DNA of 64,000 bases from Moritella marina ATCC 15381 (GTDB lineage Bacteria; Pseudomonadota; Gammaproteobacteria; Enterobacterales; Moritellaceae): contig NZ_CP044399.1 of NCBI RefSeq assembly GCF_008931805.1, positions 868,001 through 932,000 of the forward strand, written 5' to 3'. The position numbers and the translations under genes are program-made. Position 1 is the first letter of the stretch. Every line of letters starts with the position of its first letter. The notes under the pieces are model-generated. The model made no database searches, was not told the DNA's origin, and was given only the letters and a program-made list of their open reading frames with translations. Shown here piece after piece: positions 9,733 to 18,096 of the stretch.

Positions 9733-11244
9733 TTAGTTTGCTGGAATAAAGGTCTTTGCCAGGTTACTAATAGCATTGATATCCGTCTTCAATTCCGACA
9801 TTTGAGTCACAACGGTATCGGTGTGCTGCCAGTTAAGCTCTGATCCCTGTTTGATATCCATGACGTGATTGTTGATCTCGTTTGATACCACGCTTTGTTC
9901 TTCAGCGGCGGTCGCTATCTGCATTGATAGTTGCGAAAGCTGCTGCATTTTTTCGTGGATGATCGCGATAGCTTGATCTGATTGTTCAGCTTGCTCGACA
10001 CACAAATCCGCATTGTTTTTGTTTTTCTTCATCATCACTAACCAATCATTAATGGTTTCTAACATGGTCGATAAGCTGGTATGAATGTCTTTGGCAGTAT
10101 CTTGAGTACGCGATGATAACGTACGCACTTCATCTGCGACCACGGCAAACCCACGGCCTTGTTCGCCAGCACGTGCTGCTTCAATCGCTGCGTTTAATGC
10201 CAGCAGATTCGTTTGATCGGCAATGGCTTGAATATCTGTCATCAAGCTACCGACATTCTGAGCTTCGGTATTTAGCTTGTCAGCAGCTGTAGATGCCTGT
10301 TCTACTTCTTTTGCGAGTTGTTTGATTTCGACTGTGGTGGTATTGATACCGCTTTGCGCTTTGGCACACAAATTAAAGGTGGCGTTGATTTCATCCGTTG
10401 TTTCGACACTGTTACGGACAATTTCGTCTGTTGAAGTGAGCATTTGCGACATGGCCGTGCTGACTTCAGTTAATTCTTGTTGCTGATTAACCAGGTTAGT
10501 ACGGATCTGATTAGTACCAACAGAAACTGTATCAATGACGTTTTGTACTGGTTTGGTCGAATCTAATGTACGTTCTAAAATGGCTTTGATTTTAGTTTTC
10601 AGCATGCCCATATTGAAATCGAATACGCTGGCGGTGCCTTTACCGAAATACACCTGACGACTAACACTGTCAAAAGTGGACTGCATGCGTTGGGCTTTTT
10701 GTGCCATTGGGATAATGTCTTGCCAGAAGATTAGCATCGGCGTAACCGCGGAAGCTAAGGCAATTAATGACGTCGCGAAACCAAAATTGATATAGATAAA
10801 TATTTGCGCGAGAACACTGACCAAGGTTAACAAGATAAAGCGTTGGCTACGGGTAAACTCAAACAACAGGCCTTTGCCTTGCAGCTTTTTGTAAACAGTA
10901 CTTGCTCGGTTAATCATTTGTGGTGTCGCGGGCTTGCTGACTTCTTGATGACCGACTATTTTACCGTCTTCAAACTGCGGAGTGATAAAGGTATCTAACC
11001 ATATATCTTTACCGCGTTGGGTCGTTTGACAGATAATACCTTGCCATGAGAAACCTTGTGCTAAGGTCTTTCTCACTTCATCAATAACAGCGGCAGGCAT
11101 GGTTGAAGAGTCTAACTCTCGGCTGTTTTTTCCTAATAATCCATCTTGTGCATACCCTAATGCCTCACTGTATTGAGTGTTCGCATAAGTATATTCACCT
11201 TTGCTGTTTATTAATGAAATGAATTGCGCAGAGTTGTTAGCCAT
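9733..11244 (-). CDS. PAS-domain methyl-accepting chemotaxis receptor (Aer-like)
   Basis: An energy- or redox-taxis-type receptor. An N-terminal PAS domain (about residues 1-100, with [19 protein letters not shown] and [13 protein letters not shown]) is followed by hydrophobic helices near 145-185. A cytoplasmic signalling domain carries the MCP hairpin tip motif, with [21 protein letters not shown] visible as its core. It would control CheA through CheW. I place the start at 11244 because TAGGTAAC lies 8 bases upstream; an in-frame ATG at 11271 has no ribosome binding site. A PAS flavin or haem cofactor is typical of Aer, but cofactor residues cannot be confirmed here. Confidence 0.9.
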   Translation of the reverse strand: MANNSAQFISLINSKGEYTYANTQYSEALGYAQDGLLGKNSRELDSSTMPAAVIDEVRKTLAQGFSWQGIICQTTQRGKDIWLDTFITPQFEDGKIVGHQEVSKPATPQMINRASTVYKKLQGKGLLFEFTRSQRFILLTLVSVLAQIFIYINFGFATSLIALASAVTPMLIFWQDIIPMAQKAQRMQSTFDSVSRQVYFGKGTASVFDFNMGMLKTKIKAILERTLDSTKPVQNVIDTVSVGTNQIRTNLVNQQQELTEVSTAMSQMLTSTDEIVRNSVETTDEINATFNLCAKAQSGINTTTVEIKQLAKEVEQASTAADKLNTEAQNVGSLMTDIQAIADQTNLLALNAAIEAARAGEQGRGFAVVADEVRTLSSRTQDTAKDIHTSLSTMLETINDWLVMMKKNKNNADLCVEQAEQSDQAIAIIHEKMQQLSQLSMQIATAAEEQSVVSNEINNHVMDIKQGSELNWQHTDTVVTQMSELKTDINAISNLAKTFIPAN

Positions 11245-11416
11245 CAAGTTACCTATTAATGTGTAAATCATCGATTAATAAAACAAAATAACATTGAACT
11301 TAATTAGAGTCATCTGATTGTTACCTATTATGTGGTGGTTGCAGCTATTATTTGTCCATTTTGTAACTAGTGAGTATTTATCGAGGGGATTCTGATTGAG
11401 AATTATATTAGGATAT

Positions 11417-11458
11417 AAAAAAGACCCTCAATGATTGGTTATCCAACTATTGAGGGTC
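11417..11458 (-). terminator. Rho-independent terminator of the LruC gene
   Basis: On the minus strand a 10-bp stem (GACCCTCAAT pairing with ATTGAGGGTC) with a 16-base loop is followed directly by six T residues. It lies about 35 bases beyond the stop at 11493. Confidence 0.85.
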
Positions 11459-11492
11459 GCTTCAATTAACTTAGGGTTGTTTTATTTACAGC

Positions 11493-13232
11493 TTAACATT
11501 TCCAACAATGTGTTGTGTCTGGATAGGCAAACCAGCCTGGGTTTGTTGAACCGCCACTTTCAGCCCATACTTGCATTTGTGGATAAGCAAGTAGGACATC
11601 GATATATTCATATGGGTGCGTCCATATAGATGGAACATAAAGTGCCCAAGGGTGACCATTTGCTGTTTGATAATAAGAATTTGTGTTCGGATCCGAAGCA
11701 TCATCACTCGTACCTAATAGTGTCAGGTCGGCTAAGTCCGTTGGTGCTCGATCTGACATGTGTATTTCCAGTCCACGGTTTGCTACACGATAGATGAACG
11801 GATTGAATGGTGCATCACCAAGTGTTAGAACTGGAACTGGAGTTTCAAATACAACATTGAACTCAATTGGCACTAGCGGTCTGTCATCACCATTTTGGGT
11901 ATTGTAGAACGAGTAAGTACCTGATGGTAATACACTGGATATATTGTCAATGAGTACGATAACGGCTTCGCCAGTATGTCCGGCTTCAGGGGTCAGTGTA
12001 CTTAAGTTACCATCAAGGGTGAGCGATGAGCTTTCAATATTAGATGTATCTGTTAGAAAACTAATTGCAAAGGCATTTGCATAACCTGCACCACGTGCAA
12101 CAGCGTTACCTGCGATAGCGACTTCTTTTACAGCGCCTGAGGCATGAGTAATGGTATTAAATACATTCTGCATGACAAAGTCATTGTAATCATAATCCCC
12201 TTTTTCTGGCCATAAATCTTCAAATACTAACGTCGCGCTAGGGTTGTAATTGTTAAATGCGCGCTCTGGATCGGCTGGGTAATCATCGTACACATCATCG
12301 ACCCCATCACCGTCACAATCGGTATCAATCGAGATCCATGTTGAGAATTCAGGATCACTTACTAGACCGTTTGAATCAACAGCTGTAACTTGCACACGCC
12401 ATGTTTCCCCATCTATAGTCTGAGTTGATAATACAGTGTTACCTTGGTGATCTGTCTTACCTGCTACCTCATCATCAACTACACTACCTTGACCTATATC
12501 CACAAACCAACGATATAAGTAACTTACGCTATCGCCATCAGGATCGGCTGGTGTTGGACCTGTGATTGAAGCAACCAGATCGCTCGCTGTTGTAGCGTCA
12601 CAACTCGATGGAGACATGGATAATTCTGGTTTTAATGGTGGGTTATTAGTTGTTTCTAGGTAGGTGATAGTTAATAAACTGTAATCAAGCTGTGTTACCC
12701 AGTTCATGGTTCCTGATATGTTATACATATCAGCATCCATGAACGTATTAATTAGCCCATCATCTGATATTGAAAATATAGGTAAATCAAATGAGGTTTC
12801 AGACCAGGTATTATTTGTACCCTGTAATAATCCAGGGTTCAGATCAACGCCATCAACAGCAATACCATCATATTCACCATTCGTACCATGGAATGATTCT
12901 GAATCAACATCATAAGCACGTATCATCAAGGTGGCGCTTTGAATTTGAATTAACGGATTTGTTATAATGTCACCGAAACTGTGTTGCCAACCAAAATCTT
13001 GATTATACCCAGAATAAAAACCGAACCCTCCTGTCGCGGGACTTGCAATTGATTGGTTATAATGTGGAAGTGTACTTGTTGCATTAATTTTTTGTGTATA
13101 GGTAAAGGTACCGTTACCATTGTTAACGGTACCTTCTTGTGTTGCAGTAGCGAATGCAGAATGCGTAAAGACGGAACTTGATAGTGCAAGTAGACCAAGA
13201 CTACATAGTTTATTTAATTTAAATGTGTGCAT
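11493..13232 (-). CDS. Secreted LruC-domain protein
   Basis: A 579-residue exported protein. A Sec signal peptide (about residues 1-29, ending SAFA) precedes a beta-rich N-terminal region. A segment with Pro/Asp-rich Ig- or cadherin-like character follows at about 200-300, then a calcium-binding-like string DCDGDGVDDVYDDYPADPE. The C-terminal LruC domain begins with the signature EDLWPEKGDYDYNDFVM. LruC proteins are secreted or surface proteins of marine bacteria and Leptospira with unknown biochemistry. The gene starts 14 bases after the lipoprotein gene with a strong AAGGTAGGT site, so the two form an operon. Two cysteines at the very C-terminus (CWKC) may form a disulphide. Confidence 0.82.
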   Translation of the reverse strand: MHTFKLNKLCSLGLLALSSSVFTHSAFATATQEGTVNNGNGTFTYTQKINATSTLPHYNQSIASPATGGFGFYSGYNQDFGWQHSFGDIITNPLIQIQSATLMIRAYDVDSESFHGTNGEYDGIAVDGVDLNPGLLQGTNNTWSETSFDLPIFSISDDGLINTFMDADMYNISGTMNWVTQLDYSLLTITYLETTNNPPLKPELSMSPSSCDATTASDLVASITGPTPADPDGDSVSYLYRWFVDIGQGSVVDDEVAGKTDHQGNTVLSTQTIDGETWRVQVTAVDSNGLVSDPEFSTWISIDTDCDGDGVDDVYDDYPADPERAFNNYNPSATLVFEDLWPEKGDYDYNDFVMQNVFNTITHASGAVKEVAIAGNAVARGAGYANAFAISFLTDTSNIESSSLTLDGNLSTLTPEAGHTGEAVIVLIDNISSVLPSGTYSFYNTQNGDDRPLVPIEFNVVFETPVPVLTLGDAPFNPFIYRVANRGLEIHMSDRAPTDLADLTLLGTSDDASDPNTNSYYQTANGHPWALYVPSIWTHPYEYIDVLLAYPQMQVWAESGGSTNPGWFAYPDTTHCWKC

Positions 13233-13246
13233 ATCTATACCTACCT

Positions 13247-13738
13247 TTATAGCGATTCTAATTCAAGAACGACGTCACAGCCAAGCAGTTGTGTTGCTGC
13301 TATTTGCTCTTTGTATAGTGTATTGATGCACACTAAATCATTAATGCGGGTCTTTACTTTAATGCCTTTCCATGAATTCAACATTGTTAGTAATACGCTT
13401 GCTTCTCCATGTATGTTTGAGATGGTTTTTAAGAAGGGCGCGGCACTGGTCTTGTTGTTTTCATCAATGCTATAGATTTCGACATAATACTTACCCGCAA
13501 TACTAAGAGGGGTACCATTAAGTTGAGTAATATTACTGACGTGTTTAAAGTTAACTGCTTGTGAATTTTGCATTTCCCAATTAAAACCTTCAGGGATAAT
13601 TGTATTTTCAAATTCTGTAGGTGTTGACGCTGGATTTATTGCGCTACCAGAACCAGAACCAGAAGGAGAACTTGATTCATCACCACAACCAGCAAGTAAT
13701 GTGGATGCAATTAAAAACAAAAGAGGAGTTTTTATCAT
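13247..13738 (-). CDS. Small lipoprotein upstream of the LruC protein
   Basis: A predicted 163-residue lipoprotein: hydrophobic signal, lipobox LLAGC with C18, then a Gly/Ser-rich linker (SPSGSGSGS). I do not recognise the rest, which is mostly beta-like with three cysteines. The start region is duplicated: a 27-bp tandem repeat carries AAGGTGATACAACGATG twice, giving a second in-frame start at 13765 with its own identical ribosome binding site and a 9-residue extension. The inner start at 13738 gives the standard lipoprotein signal and is preferred. It probably acts with the LruC protein, judging only by operon position. Confidence 0.75.
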   Translation of the reverse strand: MIKTPLLFLIASTLLAGCGDESSSPSGSGSGSAINPASTPTEFENTIIPEGFNWEMQNSQAVNFKHVSNITQLNGTPLSIAGKYYVEIYSIDENNKTSAAPFLKTISNIHGEASVLLTMLNSWKGIKVKTRINDLVCINTLYKEQIAATQLLGCDVVLELESL

Positions 13739-13787
13739 CGTTGTATCACCTTGTTTTATTATCATCGTTGTATCACCTTGTTTTATT
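13734..13787 (-). repeat. 27-bp perfect tandem duplication of an RBS and start codon
   Basis: Two identical 27-bp units (13734-13760 and 13761-13787) abut. Read on the minus strand, each contains AAGGTGATACAACGATG, a Shine-Dalgarno plus ATG. Since 27 is a multiple of 3, both starts are in frame with the lipoprotein gene. Confidence 0.95.
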
Positions 13788-13954
13788 ATTATCGGTAAAT
13801 GTAAAAACAAGATGTTATACATCACACACAAGTTTACGTTTACCTTGAACCTTACAAAAAGTTAGCAAGTTAAGTGCCAAGTCTAAATTCTATTTTTAAA
13901 CAGGGGGTTATGATTTATGTTAGGTGTGATTGTGATTGATTTGTATTTTGCAAT

Positions 13955-13975
13955 GCATTTTGCAATGCAAAATGC
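13955..13975. promoter_or_regulatory. 21-bp palindrome upstream of the lipoprotein/LruC operon
   Basis: GCATTTTGCA and TGCAAAATGC are perfect 10-base inverted arms around a single A. The left arm also forms a 12-bp tandem direct repeat (13945-13956 and 13957-13968). It lies about 217 bases upstream of the lipoprotein start. It may be an operator or a scar next to the transposon remnant; nothing identifies the binding protein. Confidence 0.5.
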
Positions 13976-14037
13976 GAAGTGAAATATAAGGTGGTCTTCA
14001 TTTTGTGGGGAATTATTATCTGTAAATAGAGGAATTA

Positions 14038-14201
<164 letters not shown>

Positions 14202-14203
14202 GA

Positions 14204-14407
14204 TTTTGTGGTGAGCCTAACGAAGTTCAGTTCACACGTTACTTCCATCTCGATGAAGCAGACATGACATTCATTTTAAAACGTCGTGGTAATAAGAATC
14301 GATTAGGGTTTGCTCTGCTATTAACATAGGTTAGATTTTTAGGCACCTTTCTTTCTGATATTGCACAAGCCCCAGTTAATGTTCAGACGTTTATTGCAAG
14401 ACAATGA
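14204..14407 (+). pseudogene. Tn3-family transposase (tnpA) N-terminal fragment
   Basis: The plus strand encodes RYFHLDEADMTFILKRRGNK, then NRLGFALLLT, an in-frame TAG at 14327-14329, and on in the same frame VRFLGTFLSDIAQAPVNVQT, then FIARQ and a second stop. This matches the N-terminal DUF4158 region of Tn3 TnpA (YTLSDEDLA...RRGDHNRLGFALQL, LRFLG, FIARQL). Only about 65 codons of the roughly 1000-residue transposase remain. It is divergent from the tnpR fragment, as in Tn3 itself. Confidence 0.75.
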
Positions 14408-14550
14408 GTACTCGTTTGGTTTCTTCTTTCAAGCATTCTGTACCTTCATGGCCAAGGTGCATTTTTAAGGCTATCAAGACAGTTGAGCGAGTAACCTGCA
14501 ATATAGGTATGATAATGACCACCGCGGTAGCCATGCTATCTGCAGATGAC

Positions 14551-14577
14551 AAAAAGGGACCTCGAAGGTCCCTTTTT
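14551..14577 (-). terminator. Strong terminator hairpin after the alkylsulfatase gene
   Basis: A 12-bp perfect stem AAAAAGGGACCT / AGGTCCCTTTTT with a 3-base loop. It is A/T flanked on both sides, so it can act in either direction. It sits 65 bases beyond the stop of the minus-strand alkylsulfatase. Confidence 0.85.
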
Positions 14578-14641
14578 CATATTACTATTTTATATCACTC
14601 TTTGTATGTAACTAGTTGTATGTAACTAGTGTCAAAACAAA

Positions 14642-16618
14642 TTAACGAACGATTAGCATTAGTTCTTGTGGCGACATTGGCTTGTCGAAGTAAGCCATGA
14701 ACTGACCGAATGCTTTAACGTCACCGTTAGCAAACTTGAAGTCACCAGACTGCATATTCTTACCGATAACTTGTGGCGTTTTTGGACCAGCCATTAAGAT
14801 TTGGTTCAATACCGCACGTGTTGTGTTGATTTGAACGTCAGCACCTTCTAACGCTTTTTCGTGTAATTGAGCAATACCGTTACGAATTTCAATGGTGAAT
14901 GATTCGTTAGTATCCGCAAAGTTATACGTTAGCGCCGTTTGCACGTCTAATGTTTTCTCAGCGATTAGCGTAGCAGTCATCATTTCAAAGATTTGCTTGC
15001 TTGGTAGCGCTGTTAATACGTCAACAGATGCGAAGCTGATTAGGTTCGAGAAGTCACGAGTATCTTCTAGCTCAGCTGCTGCATTTAGACCCCAGTTACG
15101 CCAGTTGATGTTCACCTGATCTGCTGCCCATGCTTTGTAAGCTTGTGCTTTAAGTTGACGTGCTTGGGTATCGTCTTTGTTTACTGTAATTGGGTAAGAC
15201 AATATTTCAGCTGCAAAGGTGAAGTTTTCTGCTGCGATAGCTGCTTCTGCCGTTTTGAGTATGTGGTCACGACCACCCATGATTTCAACGAATGCTTTAG
15301 CACGTTGATTGTAAGCCATTGGCTCTAACTGCCATGGATCTGCTTCAAAGAAACCGATGTAACCAACATAGATTTGACGCACAGCGTGTGCAACAGTACC
15401 GTAGTGCTCACCTAACCATGGGTGATTAGCAAGATGTTTAGGCAGTTTAACAACTTCAACTAACTCATCAGCTGTCATCCCTTTGTTCATGTAACGGATA
15501 GTTTGGTCATGCGTATATTGAATCGCATCACGGTAAGCTGTTAATACGTTAGCTACTGCTGCTTTACCTTCAACTGGACGACCATGAGAGTTAATCATGA
15601 CGTCAACATCAAATTCACGCATTACGTCAATACCTTTGAACCACATTGCTGGGTCACGGAATTTAGTACCACGGATGGTGTGTAGGTTAGGGAAGTTTTC
15701 ACCTTGTAAAACCTCTGCAGCGTGCAGGATTTTTTGTTCAGGAAGGTAAACAACGATTTCATCTTTTGTTTCAGATGGCACGTTAACAATCTGTAGTTTA
15801 ACACCAGAGATAGTGATATCTAACGTCTCTAGCGATGGGATAAGTACGTTTGGTTCGATGAACGAGATGTCACCTTGCATGAAACGAGGACCTAGACCGT
15901 CGTTTACAGTACCGTGCTCGCCTTCTTCAACGTGCTTAGCGCCGGTGAAAGACGTACGTTGACCAAGCAACGTGCCTAGGTTTGATGACCAGTTAGCAAC
16001 CGCTGCAGTTAGACCTTCTTGTGCGATGATTTGAATTTCACCAGATGCTACTTGCTCATCAGTTGCCCAAGCACGCACACCAGATATGTGATCAATGTGG
16101 TTATGTGAGTAGATGATTGCTTTTACTGGCTTGTTGGTAATTTTACGGAACTGTTCACGTACCGACTCGGCCATTTGTACTGATTCGCCTGGATCAATAA
16201 TGATAATACCGTCATCACCTTCAATCATCACGGGTGTATCAAGACCAAAACCGTAACCAAGGTAAACATTGTCGTCTACTTGGAGCACTGCTTGATCCAT
16301 TTTACGGCTGTGTTTTGTGAGTGATGGGTGTACGTGTTCAGATTCAGCAGTGTAAGCGATATTCTTACCTGTTTTAGACAATACTTTAATACGTTTGCCT
16401 TCACCCCAAAATAGGTTTGATTCATTTTCAAATAGCACATCGCTTGTGTAGCGAGCATTAAGATCGATGTTTTGGTATTGCGCTGCAGAACTCGTTTGCA
16501 GTTCTTGACCTACTTTTGACGTCGCTTCTGTAACAGGCGTCGCGTTAGCAAAACCGGATGCAAATAATGCCGCAGTAATCGCAAGAGGGAGAGCCATTTT
16601 CTTAAATGTATTAGCCAT
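14642..16618 (-). CDS. Exported alkyl sulfatase (SdsA/BDS1 type metallo-beta-lactamase fold)
   Basis: A 658-residue enzyme of the usual SdsA1 length with a Sec signal peptide (ending GFANA, about residue 26). The metallo-beta-lactamase domain has the binuclear zinc motif SHNHIDH near residue 170 and further ligands in the E...H region. An alkyl-sulfatase dimerisation domain and a C-terminal SCP2-like domain (from about 540) follow. It would hydrolyse primary alkyl sulfates such as dodecyl sulfate to alcohol plus sulfate in the periplasm. The preceding LysR gene and a shared inverted-repeat site in both promoter regions suggest specific induction. Confidence 0.93.
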   Translation of the reverse strand: MANTFKKMALPLAITAALFASGFANATPVTEATSKVGQELQTSSAAQYQNIDLNARYTSDVLFENESNLFWGEGKRIKVLSKTGKNIAYTAESEHVHPSLTKHSRKMDQAVLQVDDNVYLGYGFGLDTPVMIEGDDGIIIIDPGESVQMAESVREQFRKITNKPVKAIIYSHNHIDHISGVRAWATDEQVASGEIQIIAQEGLTAAVANWSSNLGTLLGQRTSFTGAKHVEEGEHGTVNDGLGPRFMQGDISFIEPNVLIPSLETLDITISGVKLQIVNVPSETKDEIVVYLPEQKILHAAEVLQGENFPNLHTIRGTKFRDPAMWFKGIDVMREFDVDVMINSHGRPVEGKAAVANVLTAYRDAIQYTHDQTIRYMNKGMTADELVEVVKLPKHLANHPWLGEHYGTVAHAVRQIYVGYIGFFEADPWQLEPMAYNQRAKAFVEIMGGRDHILKTAEAAIAAENFTFAAEILSYPITVNKDDTQARQLKAQAYKAWAADQVNINWRNWGLNAAAELEDTRDFSNLISFASVDVLTALPSKQIFEMMTATLIAEKTLDVQTALTYNFADTNESFTIEIRNGIAQLHEKALEGADVQINTTRAVLNQILMAGPKTPQVIGKNMQSGDFKFANGDVKAFGQFMAYFDKPMSPQELMLIVR

Positions 16619-16716
16619 GATAGTGACCTTATAGTGTGTTTCACAATTGAATAGTTTATGAGGCTAATAATAGCGACCTGACTCATGTGAAAACACAGGC
16701 TAATACGAATTCGATC

Positions 16717-16732
16717 TATCGGTTTTACGATA
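16717..16732 (-). promoter_or_regulatory. Putative LysR operator at the alkylsulfatase promoter
   Basis: Read on the minus strand, TATCGTAAAACCGATA is an inverted repeat TATCG-N6-CGATA, about 100 bases upstream of the alkylsulfatase start. The same 16 bases recur upstream of the LysR gene. Degenerate copies (ACGGTTTTAAGATA, GTTTTACGATAG) fill 16745-16800, suggesting several binding sites. Confidence 0.6.
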
Positions 16733-16794
16733 GGTTATTTTAAGATAGACGGTTTTAAGATACATTTTTTAAGATAAATTGTTTTACGATAGTT

Positions 16795-17700
16795 TTACGA
16801 CAAACTGTTTGCTGCTTTGATTAACTCTTCTCTTAACCATTTGTGGCTGGGTTCGTGATTAAACTTTTTCAACCAAATAAGGTAATTGGATATATTTTTA
16901 TATTCGAATGGTGGTTTGAACATTTGCATTTTTAACTGGTCTTTAAATTGTAATGCCATCGAGAGCGGCACTGCAGTGAGATAATCTGATTGGCTGCACA
17001 ACAACATATTACTGAACATGGATACGCCGTGATAGGCGACTTTACGCTTGCTGACGTCGAGGGTGGTGTAGTGGCTCAGGCTAAGCATTTTGTTTCGCGT
17101 TCGGTCTAATATCGCATGGGTTTCTGCCATGTATTGCGTTTCGGTTAGTGCATGTTTAATTCTGGGGTGGCCTTGGCGACACAGCACCACAAATTCGCCA
17201 TCAAACAGTTTCACCGAGGCAATATTCGGGTGATGGGGTGGGAAGATATCAATCATGACATCGAACTTTTGTGTTAACAGCCCTTCGTATACGTCTTCAT
17301 CGTCGTAGGGTTGTTCGAATACTTCTAAGGTCAGGTTGTTGTTTGGTTGTTGGGCTAACTGGTTGAGCATGGCTAATTGTAAATGCTCTGGTGCCGCCAT
17401 CATAAACTGACGCGTGGATTCTGCGGGATCAAACTCGCCTAGCGCTTGAAATACAGCATTCAGTTGTTGAATGGGATCTTTGATTTGTGCGTATAAACTT
17501 GTTGCGTATGCGCTAGGCACCACGCCACGGCCACTGCGGATAAACAGGTCTTGGCCTATGTCCTTCTTCAATCTGGCTAATGCGGTACTAATGGTTGATT
17601 GGTTGGTGTTTAAGTGCTCTGCCGCTTTACTCAGGCTGCCTTGTTCTATGACTGCGGCGAACACGGCCAATAAATTAAAATTGGGGATGTCGTTACTCAT
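16795..17700 (-). CDS. LysR-family transcriptional regulator
   Basis: A 301-residue regulator. The N-terminal winged helix-turn-helix (about residues 8-65) has the LysR pattern LLAVFAAVIEQGSLSKAAEHLNTNQSTISTALARLKKDIGQDLFIRSGRG. The periplasmic-binding-protein-like effector domain runs from about 90 to 295. It reads in the same direction as the alkylsulfatase gene, with 176 bases between them. The identical inverted repeat in front of both genes makes it the likely regulator of both, which is inference from position and site sharing. The effector is probably the sulfate ester or its product. Confidence 0.9.
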   Translation of the reverse strand: MSNDIPNFNLLAVFAAVIEQGSLSKAAEHLNTNQSTISTALARLKKDIGQDLFIRSGRGVVPSAYATSLYAQIKDPIQQLNAVFQALGEFDPAESTRQFMMAAPEHLQLAMLNQLAQQPNNNLTLEVFEQPYDDEDVYEGLLTQKFDVMIDIFPPHHPNIASVKLFDGEFVVLCRQGHPRIKHALTETQYMAETHAILDRTRNKMLSLSHYTTLDVSKRKVAYHGVSMFSNMLLCSQSDYLTAVPLSMALQFKDQLKMQMFKPPFEYKNISNYLIWLKKFNHEPSHKWLREELIKAANSLS

Positions 17701-17742
17701 GGCGGCTATCTATCCATTTTTTAGCGGGCTAAGTATTCAACT

Positions 17743-17758
17743 TATCGTAAAACCGATA
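17743..17758 (+). promoter_or_regulatory. Putative LysR autoregulatory operator
   Basis: TATCGTAAAACCGATA lies 43 bases upstream of the LysR start codon and is identical to the site in front of the alkylsulfatase gene. Confidence 0.6.
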
Positions 17759-17843
17759 TAAAGGTCAATGTTATTGACCCGTGTTCAAGCGTAAGGCAAA
17801 CTCACAAGCAGTACACTTCAATATGGATTAAACAGGACACAGC

Positions 17844-18038
17844 ATGAGCGGAACAAACAGAGCAGACATACAAATAGGTTCATCGGTATCGATTGTACTG
17901 AAACAAGACCAGCGCAGCGGCAACTTGACTGACGGGATTGTGAAAGACATTTTAACTAAGTCAGCGAATCATCCGCACGGTATTAAAGTACGTTTAGAAA
18001 GTGGTGATGTTGGTAGAGTTAAGGTTATTCAGGATTAG
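17844..18038 (+). CDS. ywbE: YwbE-family small protein (DUF2196)
   Basis: A 64-residue protein with near-canonical YwbE sequence: RADIQIGSSVSIVLKQDQRS, GIVKDILTKSANHPHGIKVRL and GDVGRVKVI. The family is a small KOW/SH3-like beta barrel, common in bacteria, with no established biochemical role. AGGA 7 bases before the ATG supports this start. It stands alone and converges on the helicase gene. Confidence 0.88.
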   Translation: MSGTNRADIQIGSSVSIVLKQDQRSGNLTDGIVKDILTKSANHPHGIKVRLESGDVGRVKVIQD

Positions 18039-18042
18039 TGTT

Positions 18043-18070
18043 TATAGGGCTCTGGATTGAGAGCCCTATA
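18043..18070. terminator. Hairpin between convergent ywbE and helicase genes
   Basis: An 11-bp perfect stem TATAGGGCTCT / AGAGCCCTATA with a 6-base loop lies 5 bases after the ywbE stop and 27 bases beyond the helicase stop. There is no long T-run, so efficiency is uncertain. Confidence 0.6.
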
Positions 18071-18096
18071 AGTTGGGTATTTGCTTAAGCGTCTAT

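Noticed and set aside
14404-14625. 73-codon plus-strand frame after the tnpA fragment
   Set aside because: It spans the alkylsulfatase terminator hairpin, has no ribosome binding site and shows no transposase similarity.
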